Shown: positions 8,336-18,033, numbered from the stretch's first letter. The stretch is 64,000 bases of DNA from an uncultured Roseateles sp. (GCF_963422335.1 NZ_OY729424.1:3100001-3164000); one strand, 5' to 3'. Numbers and translations: made by a program. Notes: generated by a model not told the origin, from the letters alone.

Positions 8336-8868
8336 TGCCGGCACTGCTGTTGAGTGGTCTGTTGTTCGGGCTGGGTCTGCTGGGTTCAGGCTTGGCGCTG
8401 GCCGCACCCACCGCTCCACCGAATCTGGTCGCGCTGACCGGGCAGCTCGTCACCTCGGGCCAGCCCTCGGCGGCATGGCTGGCGACCCTGGCCGAGCAGG
8501 GCTTCGAGGCAGTCATCTATCTGGCGCCGCCCACCGTGTCGGATGCGGTGCGCGACGAGGCCTTGATCGTCGGCCGCCAGGGCCTGGTCTTCGTCAACAT
8601 CCCGATCCGCTTCGAGGCGCCGACCGAACGCGACTTCGACGCCTTCGCTGCCCAGCTGCGTGCGCTTCAGGGCCGCAAGGTGCTGGTGCACTGCCAGGTC
8701 AATATGCGGGCCAGCACGCTGAGCTTTCTGTACCGCGTGATCGTCGAGAAAGCCGAGCCGCGCCAGGCGTTTGAAGCGGTGTCGCAGGTCTGGACACCCT
8801 CGGGCCCGTGGAAGCAGCTGATGCTCGAACAGCTGCGCAAGCACCGGGTCGAGTTCGACCCGTTCTGA
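8335..8868 (+). CDS. Exported protein-tyrosine-phosphatase-like protein
   Basis: About 177 residues. Residues 1-24 form a signal peptide (LLLSGLLFGLGLLGSGLALA, cleavage before AP), so the protein is probably periplasmic. The body resembles the bacterial beta-lactamase-hydrolase-like / dual-specificity phosphatase fold: GQLVTSGQPS, EQGFEAVIYLAPP, and a P-loop-like VHCQVNMRAS near residue 120. The P-loop is Cys-x4-Arg, one residue shorter than the classical Cys-x5-Arg; I recall the same spacing in this small subfamily, but activity should not be assumed. The ATG at 8335 shares its A with the stop of the regulator gene (TGATG), so it belongs to the kinase/regulator operon. A GTG three bases upstream is an alternative start. 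Confidence 0.75.
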   Translation: MPALLLSGLLFGLGLLGSGLALAAPTAPPNLVALTGQLVTSGQPSAAWLATLAEQGFEAVIYLAPPTVSDAVRDEALIVGRQGLVFVNIPIRFEAPTERDFDAFAAQLRALQGRKVLVHCQVNMRASTLSFLYRVIVEKAEPRQAFEAVSQVWTPSGPWKQLMLEQLRKHRVEFDPF

Positions 8869-8869
8869 C

Positions 8870-9451
8870 TCAGCGACTGAGCGAACGCTCCCGCAATTCA
8901 CGCAGCAGCGGCAGCATGTCCGGCTCGGGCCGGGCAGGGAGCTTGCGGTACTCCTTGCCGCCATCGGTGCGGGCGAGCAGCTTCATTTCGACCAGTTCGC
9001 GGCGCAGGGTGCAGTGGTCCCCAAAACCGTGGCGCGAGTTCAGGACCTCGTTGACCTCGGGCTCGGTGTAGCGGCGTTTGCCATCGAAGTGCAGCCACAG
9101 ACCCCACAGCGCATAGCGCTGCACCTGGTAGCGGCTGGGCCAGCGCACCAGCCGGCCCTGATCGTCGAACTGGCGCAGCGCGCGGTCGGCGATCTCGCTC
9201 AGCTCGGGGTGCCTCGGGCCGCGGGCCGGCGCGGGTTGCGGCTGGGGTGCGTCCGCTCGGACCACCCTCAGGGCGGCGGCGCGCAGGCCCTGCATATTGC
9301 GATGGCCGGCGGCGCGGGCCAGCATGTTCAACAGGCTCAGGTGGCCGGGCAGGGCGGCGCGGGATTCGAGGTGTTGCGCCAGTTGCAGGCGCAGGGACTT
9401 GGCAAAGGCCGACAGATCGTCGGCCTGCAGAGGCAGGGATTCACGGGACAT
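8870..9451 (-). CDS. DUF2087 domain-containing protein
   Basis: 193 residues from the ATG at 9451 (MSRESLPLQADD); longer in-frame versions run into untranslated leader. The N-terminal part has PGHLSLLNMLARAAGHRN, a short conserved segment often placed before this domain. The C-terminal half matches DUF2087: RWPSRYQVQRYALWGLWLHF, then RRYTEPEVNEVLN and DHCTLRRELVEMKLLAR, finishing with a GGKEYRK segment. This looks like a winged-helix-type module, and DNA or RNA binding is plausible but unproven. The stop lies directly against the convergent phosphatase-like gene. A good sigma-70-like promoter is visible about 170 bases upstream. Confidence 0.8.
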   Translation of the reverse strand: MSRESLPLQADDLSAFAKSLRLQLAQHLESRAALPGHLSLLNMLARAAGHRNMQGLRAAALRVVRADAPQPQPAPARGPRHPELSEIADRALRQFDDQGRLVRWPSRYQVQRYALWGLWLHFDGKRRYTEPEVNEVLNSRHGFGDHCTLRRELVEMKLLARTDGGKEYRKLPARPEPDMLPLLRELRERSLSR

Positions 9452-9620
9452 GGAGGGTCTCCAAACGCCTGTGCTCAGATCTCCGCAACGGAGCGCTGGT
9501 GCTCGCCGACTTCCAGCCGGGCACACGCATGAAGGTGACCACAGCATTGATTTCCATTGGCAGGTTTAGCTCGCGGAAGACCGCGCGGCAAGGCCTGGGT
9601 GTACTGCCGACCGAGCCGCG

Positions 9621-9648
9621 ATTATAGGCAGCGGGTCTGTTGATGCAA
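9621..9648 (-). promoter_or_regulatory. Sigma-70-type promoter for the DUF2087 gene
   Basis: Read on the minus strand: TTGCAT (9648-9643), a 16-base spacer, then a perfect TATAAT (9626-9621). Transcription would begin near 9614, giving a leader of about 160 bases before the ATG at 9451. The region 9452-9620 shows no other gene. Confidence 0.6.
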
Positions 9649-9744
9649 GCGGGGAGATGGGAGCAAGCAGGCGTGAACAATTCCCCGGTTCGCGGGGGTA
9701 GGGCTAAAAATGTTCAAACCAATACTCGTGAAAACCCGAATCAG
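9649..9744. other. Intergenic stretch between divergent promoters
   Basis: Lower-GC non-coding sequence between the DUF2087 promoter and the putative rhlE promoter. No open frame with coding character and no RNA gene were seen here. It is AT-richer than its neighbours around 9701-9744, as expected for a promoter region. Confidence 0.5.
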
Positions 9745-10079
9745 TATAGAATGCGAGCTTCGGCACAAATGTTCGTGCTGTTCGTTCATCCCCTTCGACC
9801 TCTTTCAGGCAGCCAAGGCAAGCAGGCATTCCCAGCGAATGACTTGCAAATCGATCCCCCCGATCGATAACGCCACCGGGCAGTCTCGAATACCCCCTGG
9901 GTTCGGTCGGCGGCGATGCCGTCGCTTTTGACTGTTCCCCCGGCGCCGCACCTCTTAGGTGCGCTACGCGAGCTTTCTCCCGGCGACTTGACCCGAAGCC
10001 AACCGATATCGGCTGGCTTGTGCCCTTTGTCGTGCCCCATTTGGGCACCGTGGGGCATTGCATCCTGAAAGAAGTAAAT
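9745..10079 (+). promoter_or_regulatory. Putative promoter and long structured 5' leader of the rhlE-type helicase
   Basis: TATAGAAT at 9745-9752 is a plausible -10 element, although no good -35 is seen. From there to the helicase ATG at 10080 are about 320 non-coding bases. At least four hairpins can be drawn: ATCGATC/GATCGAT around 9850-9868; GCACCT-CTT-AGGTGC (9948-9962); the near-palindrome AAGCCAACCGATATCGGCTGGCTT described in two arms at 9996-10019; and TGCCCCA/TGGGGCA around 10034-10057, close to the ribosome-binding site. Long structured leaders are known for cold-shock and DEAD-box helicase mRNAs, where they set stability or translation. Regulation here is inference. Confidence 0.45.
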
Positions 10080-11609
<1,530 letters not shown>

Positions 11610-11647
11610 GAATCCAGCCAGCGCTGCGGCGCTGCGCTGAAAGAGAA

Positions 11648-11671
11648 GGGCTCGCTTGCGAGCCCTTTTTT
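11648..11671 (+). terminator. Intrinsic terminator after the rhlE-type helicase
   Basis: GGGCTCGC-TT-GCGAGCCC stem followed by six T residues. The T tract runs into the stop codon of the convergent DUF2520 gene, so the two genes are very tightly packed. Confidence 0.9.
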
Positions 11672-12528
11672 CATGGGCGATCGAGCAGGGCGACCAGGCG
11701 CTGCATTTGCTCTCCGCTGAGCCGGCCGGCCTCGCGCGCCAGGTCCAGCTGACGCCGAGACAGTGCGCGGTAGAAGGCGCCATGCTCGCCTCCCAGTGCA
11801 TCAAAGGCGGCAAGATGGGCGCCGACCACGCCGGCATCGCCGCGCGAAATCGGCCCGGCCAGCGCACTTGCCAGTCCGCGCACTTCGGCCGACTGCAAGG
11901 TGCCCTTGGCCATCGGCAACAACGCCTGCAGGGCCATGTCCGGTGGCAGGCCGATGCGTGCCCAGACCTGCACCGCCTCGTCCAGCATCGACAGCAGAAA
12001 GCTCGCCGCGAAGCTGGCGGCCCCGTGATAGGCCGCGCGCGTGCCCGGCTGCAGCTGCAGCGGCTTCAGCCCCAAGCCCAGCGCCAGCCTTTGCAGCTCG
12101 GCTTGCAGCGCGGGCTCGGCTTCGATCGCCACCGCGCTGCCGGGCAGCAACTGCAGCGCCAGCGCGGGATCGGAAAATATCTGCAGCGGATGAAAGCCGC
12201 CGACCCGGGCGCCGGCCTGCGCGGCCGCGTCCAGCGCGCTCAGCTCGGTGGCGCCGCTGCAATGCACGACTGACTGGCCGGCGTGCCAGGGCAGGGTGCG
12301 GCAAAGTGGGGCGATAGCATCGTCGGGCACGCACAGGAACACCAGTTCGGCCGCCGCGGCGGCCTGCTCGGGCGCCATCGCCTGGCAGGCCGGCAGTCGT
12401 GCTGCCAGAGACTCTGCCGCCGCGGTGGAGCGGCTGGCCACGGCCACCACCGCCTCGCCCTGGGCGCCCCAGGCCAGCGCCAGGGTCTGGCCCAGGCGCC
12501 CCAAGCCGATCATGGCAATCGTCGTCAT
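11671..12528 (-). CDS. Rossmann-like / DUF2520 domain protein (NADP-binding oxidoreductase-like)
   Basis: 285 residues from the ATG at 12528. The N-terminal Rossmann fold has MIGLGRLGQTLALAWG (GxGxxG) and LVFLCVPDDAI. The middle has HCSGATELSALD followed by a GGFHPLQIF segment, and the C-terminal all-helical DUF2520 domain starts around residue 150 (YHGAASFAASFLLSMLDEA). The layout resembles ketopantoate reductase and pyrroline-5-carboxylate reductase, but the substrate is unknown. Seven bases separate it from the upstream mgtC-like gene, suggesting one transcript. Its stop codon overlaps the T tract of the rhlE terminator. Confidence 0.85.
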   Translation of the reverse strand: MTTIAMIGLGRLGQTLALAWGAQGEAVVAVASRSTAAAESLAARLPACQAMAPEQAAAAAELVFLCVPDDAIAPLCRTLPWHAGQSVVHCSGATELSALDAAAQAGARVGGFHPLQIFSDPALALQLLPGSAVAIEAEPALQAELQRLALGLGLKPLQLQPGTRAAYHGAASFAASFLLSMLDEAVQVWARIGLPPDMALQALLPMAKGTLQSAEVRGLASALAGPISRGDAGVVGAHLAAFDALGGEHGAFYRALSRRQLDLAREAGRLSGEQMQRLVALLDRP

Positions 12529-12535
12529 TGCTGCC

Positions 12536-13294
12536 TCAGTTGCGCGCATGGGTCAGCATGTAATCCTGCAGGCCCGGCAGCTCAGGCAGATGGCCGGCCA
12601 GGGTGCTGAGCTTGGGCCCGCCACGGTTGGCGCGGGCGGTGCAGACAAAGCGCCATTCCTGGCGGCCGTCGCAGTACTCGATCGTGATCGAACCGCTGGC
12701 CAGGCGATAGCCCTGAGCATGGATGAAGTGGCGCAGGTCGGCCTCGTTGAATTGCGCGCCGACTTGACTGCGCAGCATCACGCCGATGGCCGGGTGCGAG
12801 GGCAGCCACATCTCCAGCCGCGAGCCCCACATCATCAGGCTGGCGCAGAGCACGGTCAGCATGATGGCGGCGAAATAGAAGCCAATGCCCACCAGCACGC
12901 CGATCGCCGAGGCCGACCAGATCGAGGCCGCGGTGGTCAGGCCGCTGATGCTCATGCCCTCTTTCATGATCACGCCGGCGCACAGAAAACCCACGCCGGT
13001 GACCACGCCCTGAATGACACGGGTCGGATCCGATCCGACCGGAGGCAAAACGCCCCTGAAGACGCCGCCATACCATTGGCCGGGATAGGCCAGCAGTATC
13101 ACCAGGCCGGTGGAGGCCACGCAGACCAGCGCATAGGTACGCATGCCGGCCGCGCGGCCATGGTAGCTGCGCTCATAGCCTAGCAGCAGGCCCAGCACCG
13201 CGGCCCCGGCCAGATGCAGCAGTATCAGCAGATTGACCTGCCATTGCTCCACCGACCAATAGCTCAGCAGGTGCGAGGCATCGAGCAGATTCAT
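12536..13294 (-). CDS. MgtC/SapB-family membrane protein
   Basis: 252 residues. N-terminal MgtC domain: LLILLHLAGAAVLGLLLGYERSY with the conserved GxERxxxG-like loop (YERSYHGRAAGMRT), then further helices around LVCVASTGLVILLAY, GFLCAGVIMKEG, GLTTAASIWSASAIG and GIGFYFAAIMLTVL. A cytoplasmic C-terminal part of about 90 residues follows. MgtC proteins modulate the F-type ATP synthase and aid survival in low magnesium or inside host cells; the many environmental homologues have unknown roles. It is upstream of, and probably co-transcribed with, the DUF2520 gene. A GC-rich hairpin without a T run (13343-13361) separates it from the FKBP gene. Confidence 0.88.
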   Translation of the reverse strand: MNLLDASHLLSYWSVEQWQVNLLILLHLAGAAVLGLLLGYERSYHGRAAGMRTYALVCVASTGLVILLAYPGQWYGGVFRGVLPPVGSDPTRVIQGVVTGVGFLCAGVIMKEGMSISGLTTAASIWSASAIGVLVGIGFYFAAIMLTVLCASLMMWGSRLEMWLPSHPAIGVMLRSQVGAQFNEADLRHFIHAQGYRLASGSITIEYCDGRQEWRFVCTARANRGGPKLSTLAGHLPELPGLQDYMLTHARN

Positions 13295-13376
13295 GAGGGG
13301 TTCCGTGGCGGCGGGAGTGCCGGGCCACGATAACCGATAGCTCGGGGCTTGGACAGCCCCGGTGCCGAGCCTGGCC

Positions 13377-13724
13377 TCAGACGGCCAGCAGCTCCACTTC
13401 GAACATCAACGTGGCATTGGGCGGAATCACGCCGCCGGCGCCGCGGGCGCCATAACCCAGCTCGGCCGGGATGACCAGCAGGCGGGTGCCGCCGACCTTC
13501 ATGCCCTGCACGCCCTCGTCCCAGCCGCGTATCACCATGCCGGCGCCCAGGGAGAACTTGAACGGGTCGCGGCGGTCCTTGCTGGAGTCGAACTTGGCAC
13601 CCTTGGTGCTGTTGTTGTAGAGCCAGCCGGTGTAGTGCACGGTGACGTTCTGGCCGGCTTGCGCCTCGGCGCCGGTGCCTTCGACGGTGTCTTCGTATTG
13701 CAGGCCGCTCGGGGTGGTGTTCAT
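13377..13724 (-). CDS. FKBP-type peptidyl-prolyl cis-trans isomerase
   Basis: 115 residues from the ATG at 13724 (MNTTPSGLQYEDTVEGTG); the longer in-frame reading overlaps gluQ out of frame and is not needed. Single FKBP domain: VTVHYTGWLYNN, GAKFDSSKDRRDPFKFSLG, VIRGWDEGVQGMKVGG, ELGYGARGAGGVIPPNATL and FEVELL. No signal peptide, so it is probably cytoplasmic. It catalyses proline isomerisation in protein folding. It lies 49 bases after gluQ on the same strand. Confidence 0.95.
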   Translation of the reverse strand: MNTTPSGLQYEDTVEGTGAEAQAGQNVTVHYTGWLYNNSTKGAKFDSSKDRRDPFKFSLGAGMVIRGWDEGVQGMKVGGTRLLVIPAELGYGARGAGGVIPPNATLMFEVELLAV

Positions 13725-13773
13725 GGGGGTTTCCTTCAAATACGGAGCACGGGGCTCCAGGGTGCAGGGTGAC

Positions 13774-14703
13774 TCAAGGGCAGCGATCATGCCATTGCTT
13801 TGCCCAGGCCTGGGTGGCACGGTGCAACCAGTCACTGAGCGTGGTGTCGGCAGGGGCGTCGAGCTGCAGGCCCAGTGTCTGCGCGGCGGCGTGCAGCGCT
13901 GGCAGCGGGTCGTCCAGCTCCAATGCTGCCGCCCCGTTTTGCTTGGACAGCTTCTCGCCGTTCTCACCCAGCACCAGCGGGGTGTGCAGGTATTTCGGGG
14001 TGGCGAAGCCGAACACCCTTTGCAGGTGGATCTGGCGCGGCGTGTTGTCGGCCAGGTCTTCACCTCGAACGATGTGGGTGACGGCCTGCTCGGCGTCGTC
14101 CACCACCACGGCCATCTGGTAGGTGAACAGGCCGTCGGCGCGCTTCAACACAAAGTCGCCGACCGCTAGCGTCAGGTCTTGCTGTTGGGCACCCAGGCGC
14201 CGGTCGTTCCACTGAATGGTCACCGGTTCGTCGCTGCTCACGCTGACGGTGGTGCGCACGCGGGTGGCGGTGGCGGGCTTGCCGTGCACGCCGTGGCGGC
14301 AGGTGCCGGTGTAGGCCAGCTCGGTGTGGCGGGCGGCGACCCGGCCCTGTGCTTCGAGTGCGGCGGCAATCGCCTTGCGGCTGCAGCCGCAGGGGTAGAC
14401 CCAGCCTTGGCTATGCAGTTGTCCGAGCTTGCGCACATAAAGCGCGCTGCGCCGCGATTGGTACACCGGTGGCTCGTCGGGAAACAGGCCGCACTGGGCC
14501 AGCTGCCGCATGATGGTCAGGTCGGCGCCTTCGACGCTGCGTGGGCTGTCGACATCTTCCATGCGTACCAGCCAGCGGCCTTTGAGCGCACGTGCGTCCA
14601 GCCAACTGGCCAGGGCGGCGACCAGGGAGCCGGCGTGCAGCGGGCCGGTGGGTGAGGGCGCGAAGCGGCCGATGTAGCGGTGTTGGGGCTTGGTGGGTAT
14701 CAC
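13774..14703 (-). CDS. gluQ: Glutamyl-Q tRNA(Asp) synthetase
   Basis: 309 residues. GluQ-RS is a truncated glutamyl-tRNA synthetase paralogue that attaches glutamate to queuosine in the anticodon of tRNA(Asp). HIGH-like region: GRFAPSPTGPLHAGSLVAAL (residues 13-32). Zinc-site residues: YPCGCSRK, then Tyr and Cys in ELAYTGTCRHG. KMSKS-like motif: EKLSKQNGA (about 240). The anticodon-binding domain of full GluRS is missing, as expected. Its ATG overlaps the stop of the upstream LysR gene by 4 nt. In many proteobacteria gluQ follows dksA; that is not so here. Confidence 0.92.
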   Translation of the reverse strand: MIPTKPQHRYIGRFAPSPTGPLHAGSLVAALASWLDARALKGRWLVRMEDVDSPRSVEGADLTIMRQLAQCGLFPDEPPVYQSRRSALYVRKLGQLHSQGWVYPCGCSRKAIAAALEAQGRVAARHTELAYTGTCRHGVHGKPATATRVRTTVSVSSDEPVTIQWNDRRLGAQQQDLTLAVGDFVLKRADGLFTYQMAVVVDDAEQAVTHIVRGEDLADNTPRQIHLQRVFGFATPKYLHTPLVLGENGEKLSKQNGAAALELDDPLPALHAAAQTLGLQLDAPADTTLSDWLHRATQAWAKQWHDRCP

Positions 14704-15668
14704 AGCAAAAGTCCTTCATGTTGTTCGACCAGGGCCTTGCGCGTGGTGGCGCTGCCCAGCTGCTGCAGCCACCAGGCCAGCGCCCGGCCGGGCGGATGGC
14801 CGGTGTTGCGCCAGGAGTAGTGCAGATTGGCGCTGCGCCGGCCGGTCTCGGTGGCCTTGATGCGCAGACGCCCGGCCTCGACGTGGCGGCGCACCATGGG
14901 CTCGGGGATGGAGCCGCAGCCCAGCCCGCGCAGCTGAGCCTCCAGCTTGGCCGCCATCGAGGGCAGGGTCAGCACGTCCTGGCCAGGCATCACGCCTATC
15001 GTCATCGGGTCTAGGCTGCGGGCGGTGTCGGCCACGGCGACGATGCGGTGCTGGGCCATCTGCGCCAGCGTCAGCGGTTCGGGCAGCTCGGCCAGCGGGT
15101 GGTGGGGGGCGACGCAGAACACGAAGTCCAGCTCGCCCAGCGGCTCGGAGTGCACGGCGCTGCTCTGCACATTGCTGCTGCCGGTGCCTATGGCCAGATC
15201 GGCCTGGCCGGAGATCAGCGCCTCCCAGGTGCCGGACATGACCTCCATGCGCAGCTTGAGACGGGTGGGCACATTGCCACCGTCTTCGACGCGCAGCTCG
15301 TAGAAGGCGGCGATCAGGTCGAACAAGGCGCGACGGGCCAGCGCGTCATCGACGGCGATGGTCAGCTCGGTCTCCCAGCCGGTGGCGACGCGGCGCACCC
15401 GGTTGGCCACCGCGTCGATCTCCTGCAGCAGGCGCCGGCCCTCGTTGAGCAGCTCATGGCCGGCGGCGGTCAGCGTGGCCTGGCGCGAGCCGCGGTCGAA
15501 CAGCAGCACATCCAGCGCATCTTCGAGCTGGCGCACGCTGTAGGTCAGGGCCGAGGGCACCTTGCCCATGTCGCGGGCGGCGGCGGCAAAGCTGCCGGTG
15601 CGGGCGATGGTGTCCATCATCGCCAGGGCTTCGGGGGTCAATACATTGCGTCTGTCGGTGGCGGACAT
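14700..15668 (-). CDS. LysR-family transcriptional regulator
   Basis: 322 residues. N-terminal winged HTH: LTPEALAMMDTIARTGSFAA, then AARDMGKVPSALTYSVRQLE and LFDRGSRQATLTAAGHELL. A two-lobed effector-binding domain follows from about residue 95 (ELTIAVDDAL, ISGQADLAIGTG, GELDFVFCVAPHHPLA). The gene is divergent from the pirin gene, the usual LysR arrangement with the pirin as a likely target. It overlaps gluQ by 4 nt downstream. The effector is not predictable from sequence. Confidence 0.93.
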   Translation of the reverse strand: MSATDRRNVLTPEALAMMDTIARTGSFAAAARDMGKVPSALTYSVRQLEDALDVLLFDRGSRQATLTAAGHELLNEGRRLLQEIDAVANRVRRVATGWETELTIAVDDALARRALFDLIAAFYELRVEDGGNVPTRLKLRMEVMSGTWEALISGQADLAIGTGSSNVQSSAVHSEPLGELDFVFCVAPHHPLAELPEPLTLAQMAQHRIVAVADTARSLDPMTIGVMPGQDVLTLPSMAAKLEAQLRGLGCGSIPEPMVRRHVEAGRLRIKATETGRRSANLHYSWRNTGHPPGRALAWWLQQLGSATTRKALVEQHEGLLL

Positions 15669-15694
15669 GGAGGATTCTTGGCTGCGGGCAGGCG

Positions 15695-15721
15695 TTCATC
15701 TTATTTGAATGAAGGCTTCAA
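15695..15721. promoter_or_regulatory. Candidate LysR operator in the lysR-pirin intergenic region
   Basis: Two overlapping inverted repeats: TTCAT-N9-ATGAA at 15695-15713 and TTGAA-N7-TTCAA at 15705-15721. Both fit the loose T-N11-A dyad pattern of LysR-type sites and lie 27 bases from the lysR start. Inference from symmetry and position only. Confidence 0.4.
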
Positions 15722-15791
15722 GTCCGGTTCACCGTGGCCAAGGGTCGCGGAACTACATTGGATTCATACCCTAATACACCGGAGAACGACC

Positions 15792-16508
15792 ATGATGGAA
15801 CTGATCAAGTCCTGCGACCGCGGCCATGCCGACCATGGTTGGCTCAACTCGTTCCACAGCTTTTCGTTTGCCGATTACTTCGACGCCAAGCGCATGGGCT
15901 TCGGCAATCTGCGCGTCATCAACGAAGACCGCATCGCCCCGGGCACCGGTTTCGGCTCGCACGGCCACCGCGATATGGAGATCGTCAGCTATGTGCTCGA
16001 TGGTGAGCTGGCCCACAAGGACAGCATGGGCAATGGCACGGCCGCTGGCGCGGCTGGCGTGATCCGACCCGGCGACGTGCAGCGCATGAGCGCAGGCCGC
16101 GGCGTGGTGCACAGCGAGTTCAACAACGCTCCGCAGCAGACGCACTTTCTGCAGATATGGATACTGCCCGCCGAAAAGAACATAGCACCCGGCTACGAGC
16201 AGAAGCAGTTCAGCGAGGCCGACAAGCGCGGCCGTCTGCGCCTGGTGGCCGCCCCCGATGGCCGCGATGGTGCGGTGACGATACATGCCGATGCCAGCAT
16301 CCGTGCCGGCCTGTTTGACGGTGCCGAGACCGCCGAGCTGACCTTGGACCCGCAGCGGCTGAGCTATGTGCACCTGGCGCGTGGCGAGCTGACCGTCAAC
16401 GGCCAGGCGCTGAAGGCCGGGGACGCGCTGCAACTGCGCGGCGAGACGCAGCTGCGCATGGCCGAGGGCAAGCAGGCCGAGGTGCTGGTGTTCGATCTGG
16501 CTGCCTGA
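15792..16508 (+). CDS. Pirin-family protein (YhaK-like bicupin)
   Basis: 238 residues from the first of two adjacent ATG codons (15792 and 15795). Pirin N-terminal cupin: SCDRGHADHGWLNSFHSFSF, FGNLRVINEDRIAPG, then GFGSHGHRDMEIVSYVLDGE with the metal-binding His and Glu pattern. RPGDVQRMSAGRGVVHSEFN is the next conserved block. The C-terminal cupin ends the protein. Bacterial pirins can act as quercetinase-like dioxygenases or as partner proteins; the true substrate is unknown. The divergent LysR gene and the dyads between them suggest LysR control. Confidence 0.92.
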   Translation: MMELIKSCDRGHADHGWLNSFHSFSFADYFDAKRMGFGNLRVINEDRIAPGTGFGSHGHRDMEIVSYVLDGELAHKDSMGNGTAAGAAGVIRPGDVQRMSAGRGVVHSEFNNAPQQTHFLQIWILPAEKNIAPGYEQKQFSEADKRGRLRLVAAPDGRDGAVTIHADASIRAGLFDGAETAELTLDPQRLSYVHLARGELTVNGQALKAGDALQLRGETQLRMAEGKQAEVLVFDLAA

Positions 16509-16546
16509 GCGTCCAAACCGGCGGCAGGCCGGGGTAAGCTTGCGAG

Positions 16547-17257
16547 ATGAATTCCCTGTTCGCGATCGTTCGCTTCCTGCCGCTGATCGACTGGCTGGCC
16601 CTGGCGCTCTTCTTTGTCGCCTGGGTTGGCTACGCGACGATGGCCAAGCGCTGGGCGCTCAGCAAGGGTTCCCTGCTGGCAGCCACCAACCGTGTGCGCC
16701 GGGACTGGATGCTGCAGGTCACCTACCGCGAGGTGCGTGTCGTCGACGGAGTGGTGATACAGAACCTGTCCACCAGCCCCTCGTTCTTCGCCTCGACGAC
16801 GATACTGATCATCGGCGGCCTGCTGGCCGTGCTGGGGGCCAGCGACAAGGCCAGCGATCTGGTGCGGGAACTGCCGTTCGCGGCAAGGACTACCGGCCTG
16901 GTGTTCGACTTCAAGCTGGTGCTGCTGACGGCGATCTTCGTTTACGCCTTCTTCCGCTTCACCTGGAGCATGCGCCAGTACACCTTTGGCGCACTGCTGA
17001 TCGCGTCGGCGCCGTCATTCGAGTTGTACGAGAGCGAGGGCCTGTCGCGCGAGGCCTTTGCCGACCGAGCCGGGCGCATCGTCGCGATGGCTGCCGAGAC
17101 CTTCAACGACGGCCTGCGCGCCTACTACATGGCCTTCGCCGCCGTCGCCTGGTTCTTCTCGCCCTGGGCCTTCATGGGCGCTACCCTGGGCGTGGTCTAC
17201 ATCCTCTACCAGCGCGAATTCCGCTCCGACGTGCTGGAGCTGCTGCGCGACAGCTGA
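16547..17257 (+). CDS. DUF599-family membrane protein
   Basis: 236 residues with about four membrane segments: IDWLALALFFVAWVGYATMA (residues 14-33), STTILIIGGLLAVLGAS, FKLVLLTAIFVYAFFRFTW and MAFAAVAWFFSPWAFMGATL. The pattern and the SPSFFASTTILIIGGL block match DUF599 proteins of proteobacteria, which have no established function. It lies 38 bases after the pirin gene on the same strand. It ends five bases before the stop of the convergent transporter ATPase gene. Confidence 0.8.
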   Translation: MNSLFAIVRFLPLIDWLALALFFVAWVGYATMAKRWALSKGSLLAATNRVRRDWMLQVTYREVRVVDGVVIQNLSTSPSFFASTTILIIGGLLAVLGASDKASDLVRELPFAARTTGLVFDFKLVLLTAIFVYAFFRFTWSMRQYTFGALLIASAPSFELYESEGLSREAFADRAGRIVAMAAETFNDGLRAYYMAFAAVAWFFSPWAFMGATLGVVYILYQREFRSDVLELLRDS

Positions 17258-17262
17258 GCGAC

Positions 17263-18033
17263 CTACTTCAGTCCGCCGCTGAGGAATTGCTGCAGCCGCT
17301 GGCATTGCGGGCGCAACAGCACCTCGCGCGGATCGCCTTCTTCCTCGACCACGCCCTGGTGCAGGAACAGCACATGGTTGGACACTTCGCGGGCAAAGCC
17401 CATCTCGTGCGTGACAACGATCATCGTGCGGCCCTCGGCGGCCAGGTCCTGCATCACCTTCAGCACCTCGCCGACCAGCTCCGGGTCCAGCGCCGAGGTC
17501 GGCTCATCAAAAAGCATGACCTCGGGGTCGACGGCCAACGCGCGGGCGATCGCCACGCGCTGTTGCTCGCCGCCGGAGAGCTGGGCCGGATAGACGTCCT
17601 GCCGATGTGACACACCGACGCGGGCCAGCAAGGCCTTGGCCCGCTCCAGCGCCTGGGCCTTCGGGACCCCGAGCACATGGACCGGGGCCTCGATGACGTT
17701 CTCCAGCACCGTGCGGTGCTGCCAGAGGTTGAAGTTCTGGAACACCATGGCCAGGCGGGCACGCCACAGCTGCAACTGCTTGGCATCGCTGGCATGCAGG
17801 CTACCGTCGCGGTCACGCTTGAGCTTCAGTTCCTCGCCGCCCAGCGTGAGCTTGCCCTCGTTGGGTTGCTCCAGCAGGTTGATGCAGCGCAGAAAGGTGG
17901 ACTTGCCCGAGCCGCTGGAACCGATCAGAGTGATCACATCGCCCTTCTGGGCGGTCAGCGAGACGCCGCGCAGCACTTCGCGCTCGCCGAATTTCTTGTG
18001 CAGGTTTTCTACGATCAGGCTTGGGGTCGTCAT
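17263..18033 (-). CDS. aotP: ABC transporter ATPase for basic amino acids (HisP/AotP-like)
   Basis: 256 residues. Walker A GSSGSGKST (about residue 38), Q-loop VFQNFNLW, signature LSGGEQQRVAIARAL (about 150), Walker B VMLFDEPTSALD and switch His in VTHEMGFA. The insert after Walker A (LKLKRDRDGSLHASDAKQ) is typical of HisP-type ATPases that power polar amino-acid uptake. It is the last gene of a five-gene cluster, 12 bases after the aotO-like gene. Order (binding protein, two permeases, AotO-like, ATPase) equals aotJQMOP of Pseudomonas aeruginosa, which imports arginine and ornithine; substrate here is inferred from that order. Confidence 0.88.
   Translation of the reverse strand: MTTPSLIVENLHKKFGEREVLRGVSLTAQKGDVITLIGSSGSGKSTFLRCINLLEQPNEGKLTLGGEELKLKRDRDGSLHASDAKQLQLWRARLAMVFQNFNLWQHRTVLENVIEAPVHVLGVPKAQALERAKALLARVGVSHRQDVYPAQLSGGEQQRVAIARALAVDPEVMLFDEPTSALDPELVGEVLKVMQDLAAEGRTMIVVTHEMGFAREVSNHVLFLHQGVVEEEGDPREVLLRPQCQRLQQFLSGGLK

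Noticed and set aside
13343..13361. Intrinsic terminator of the FKBP gene
   Set aside because: The GC hairpin is good but no T run follows on either strand; at most a Rho-type or structural element.
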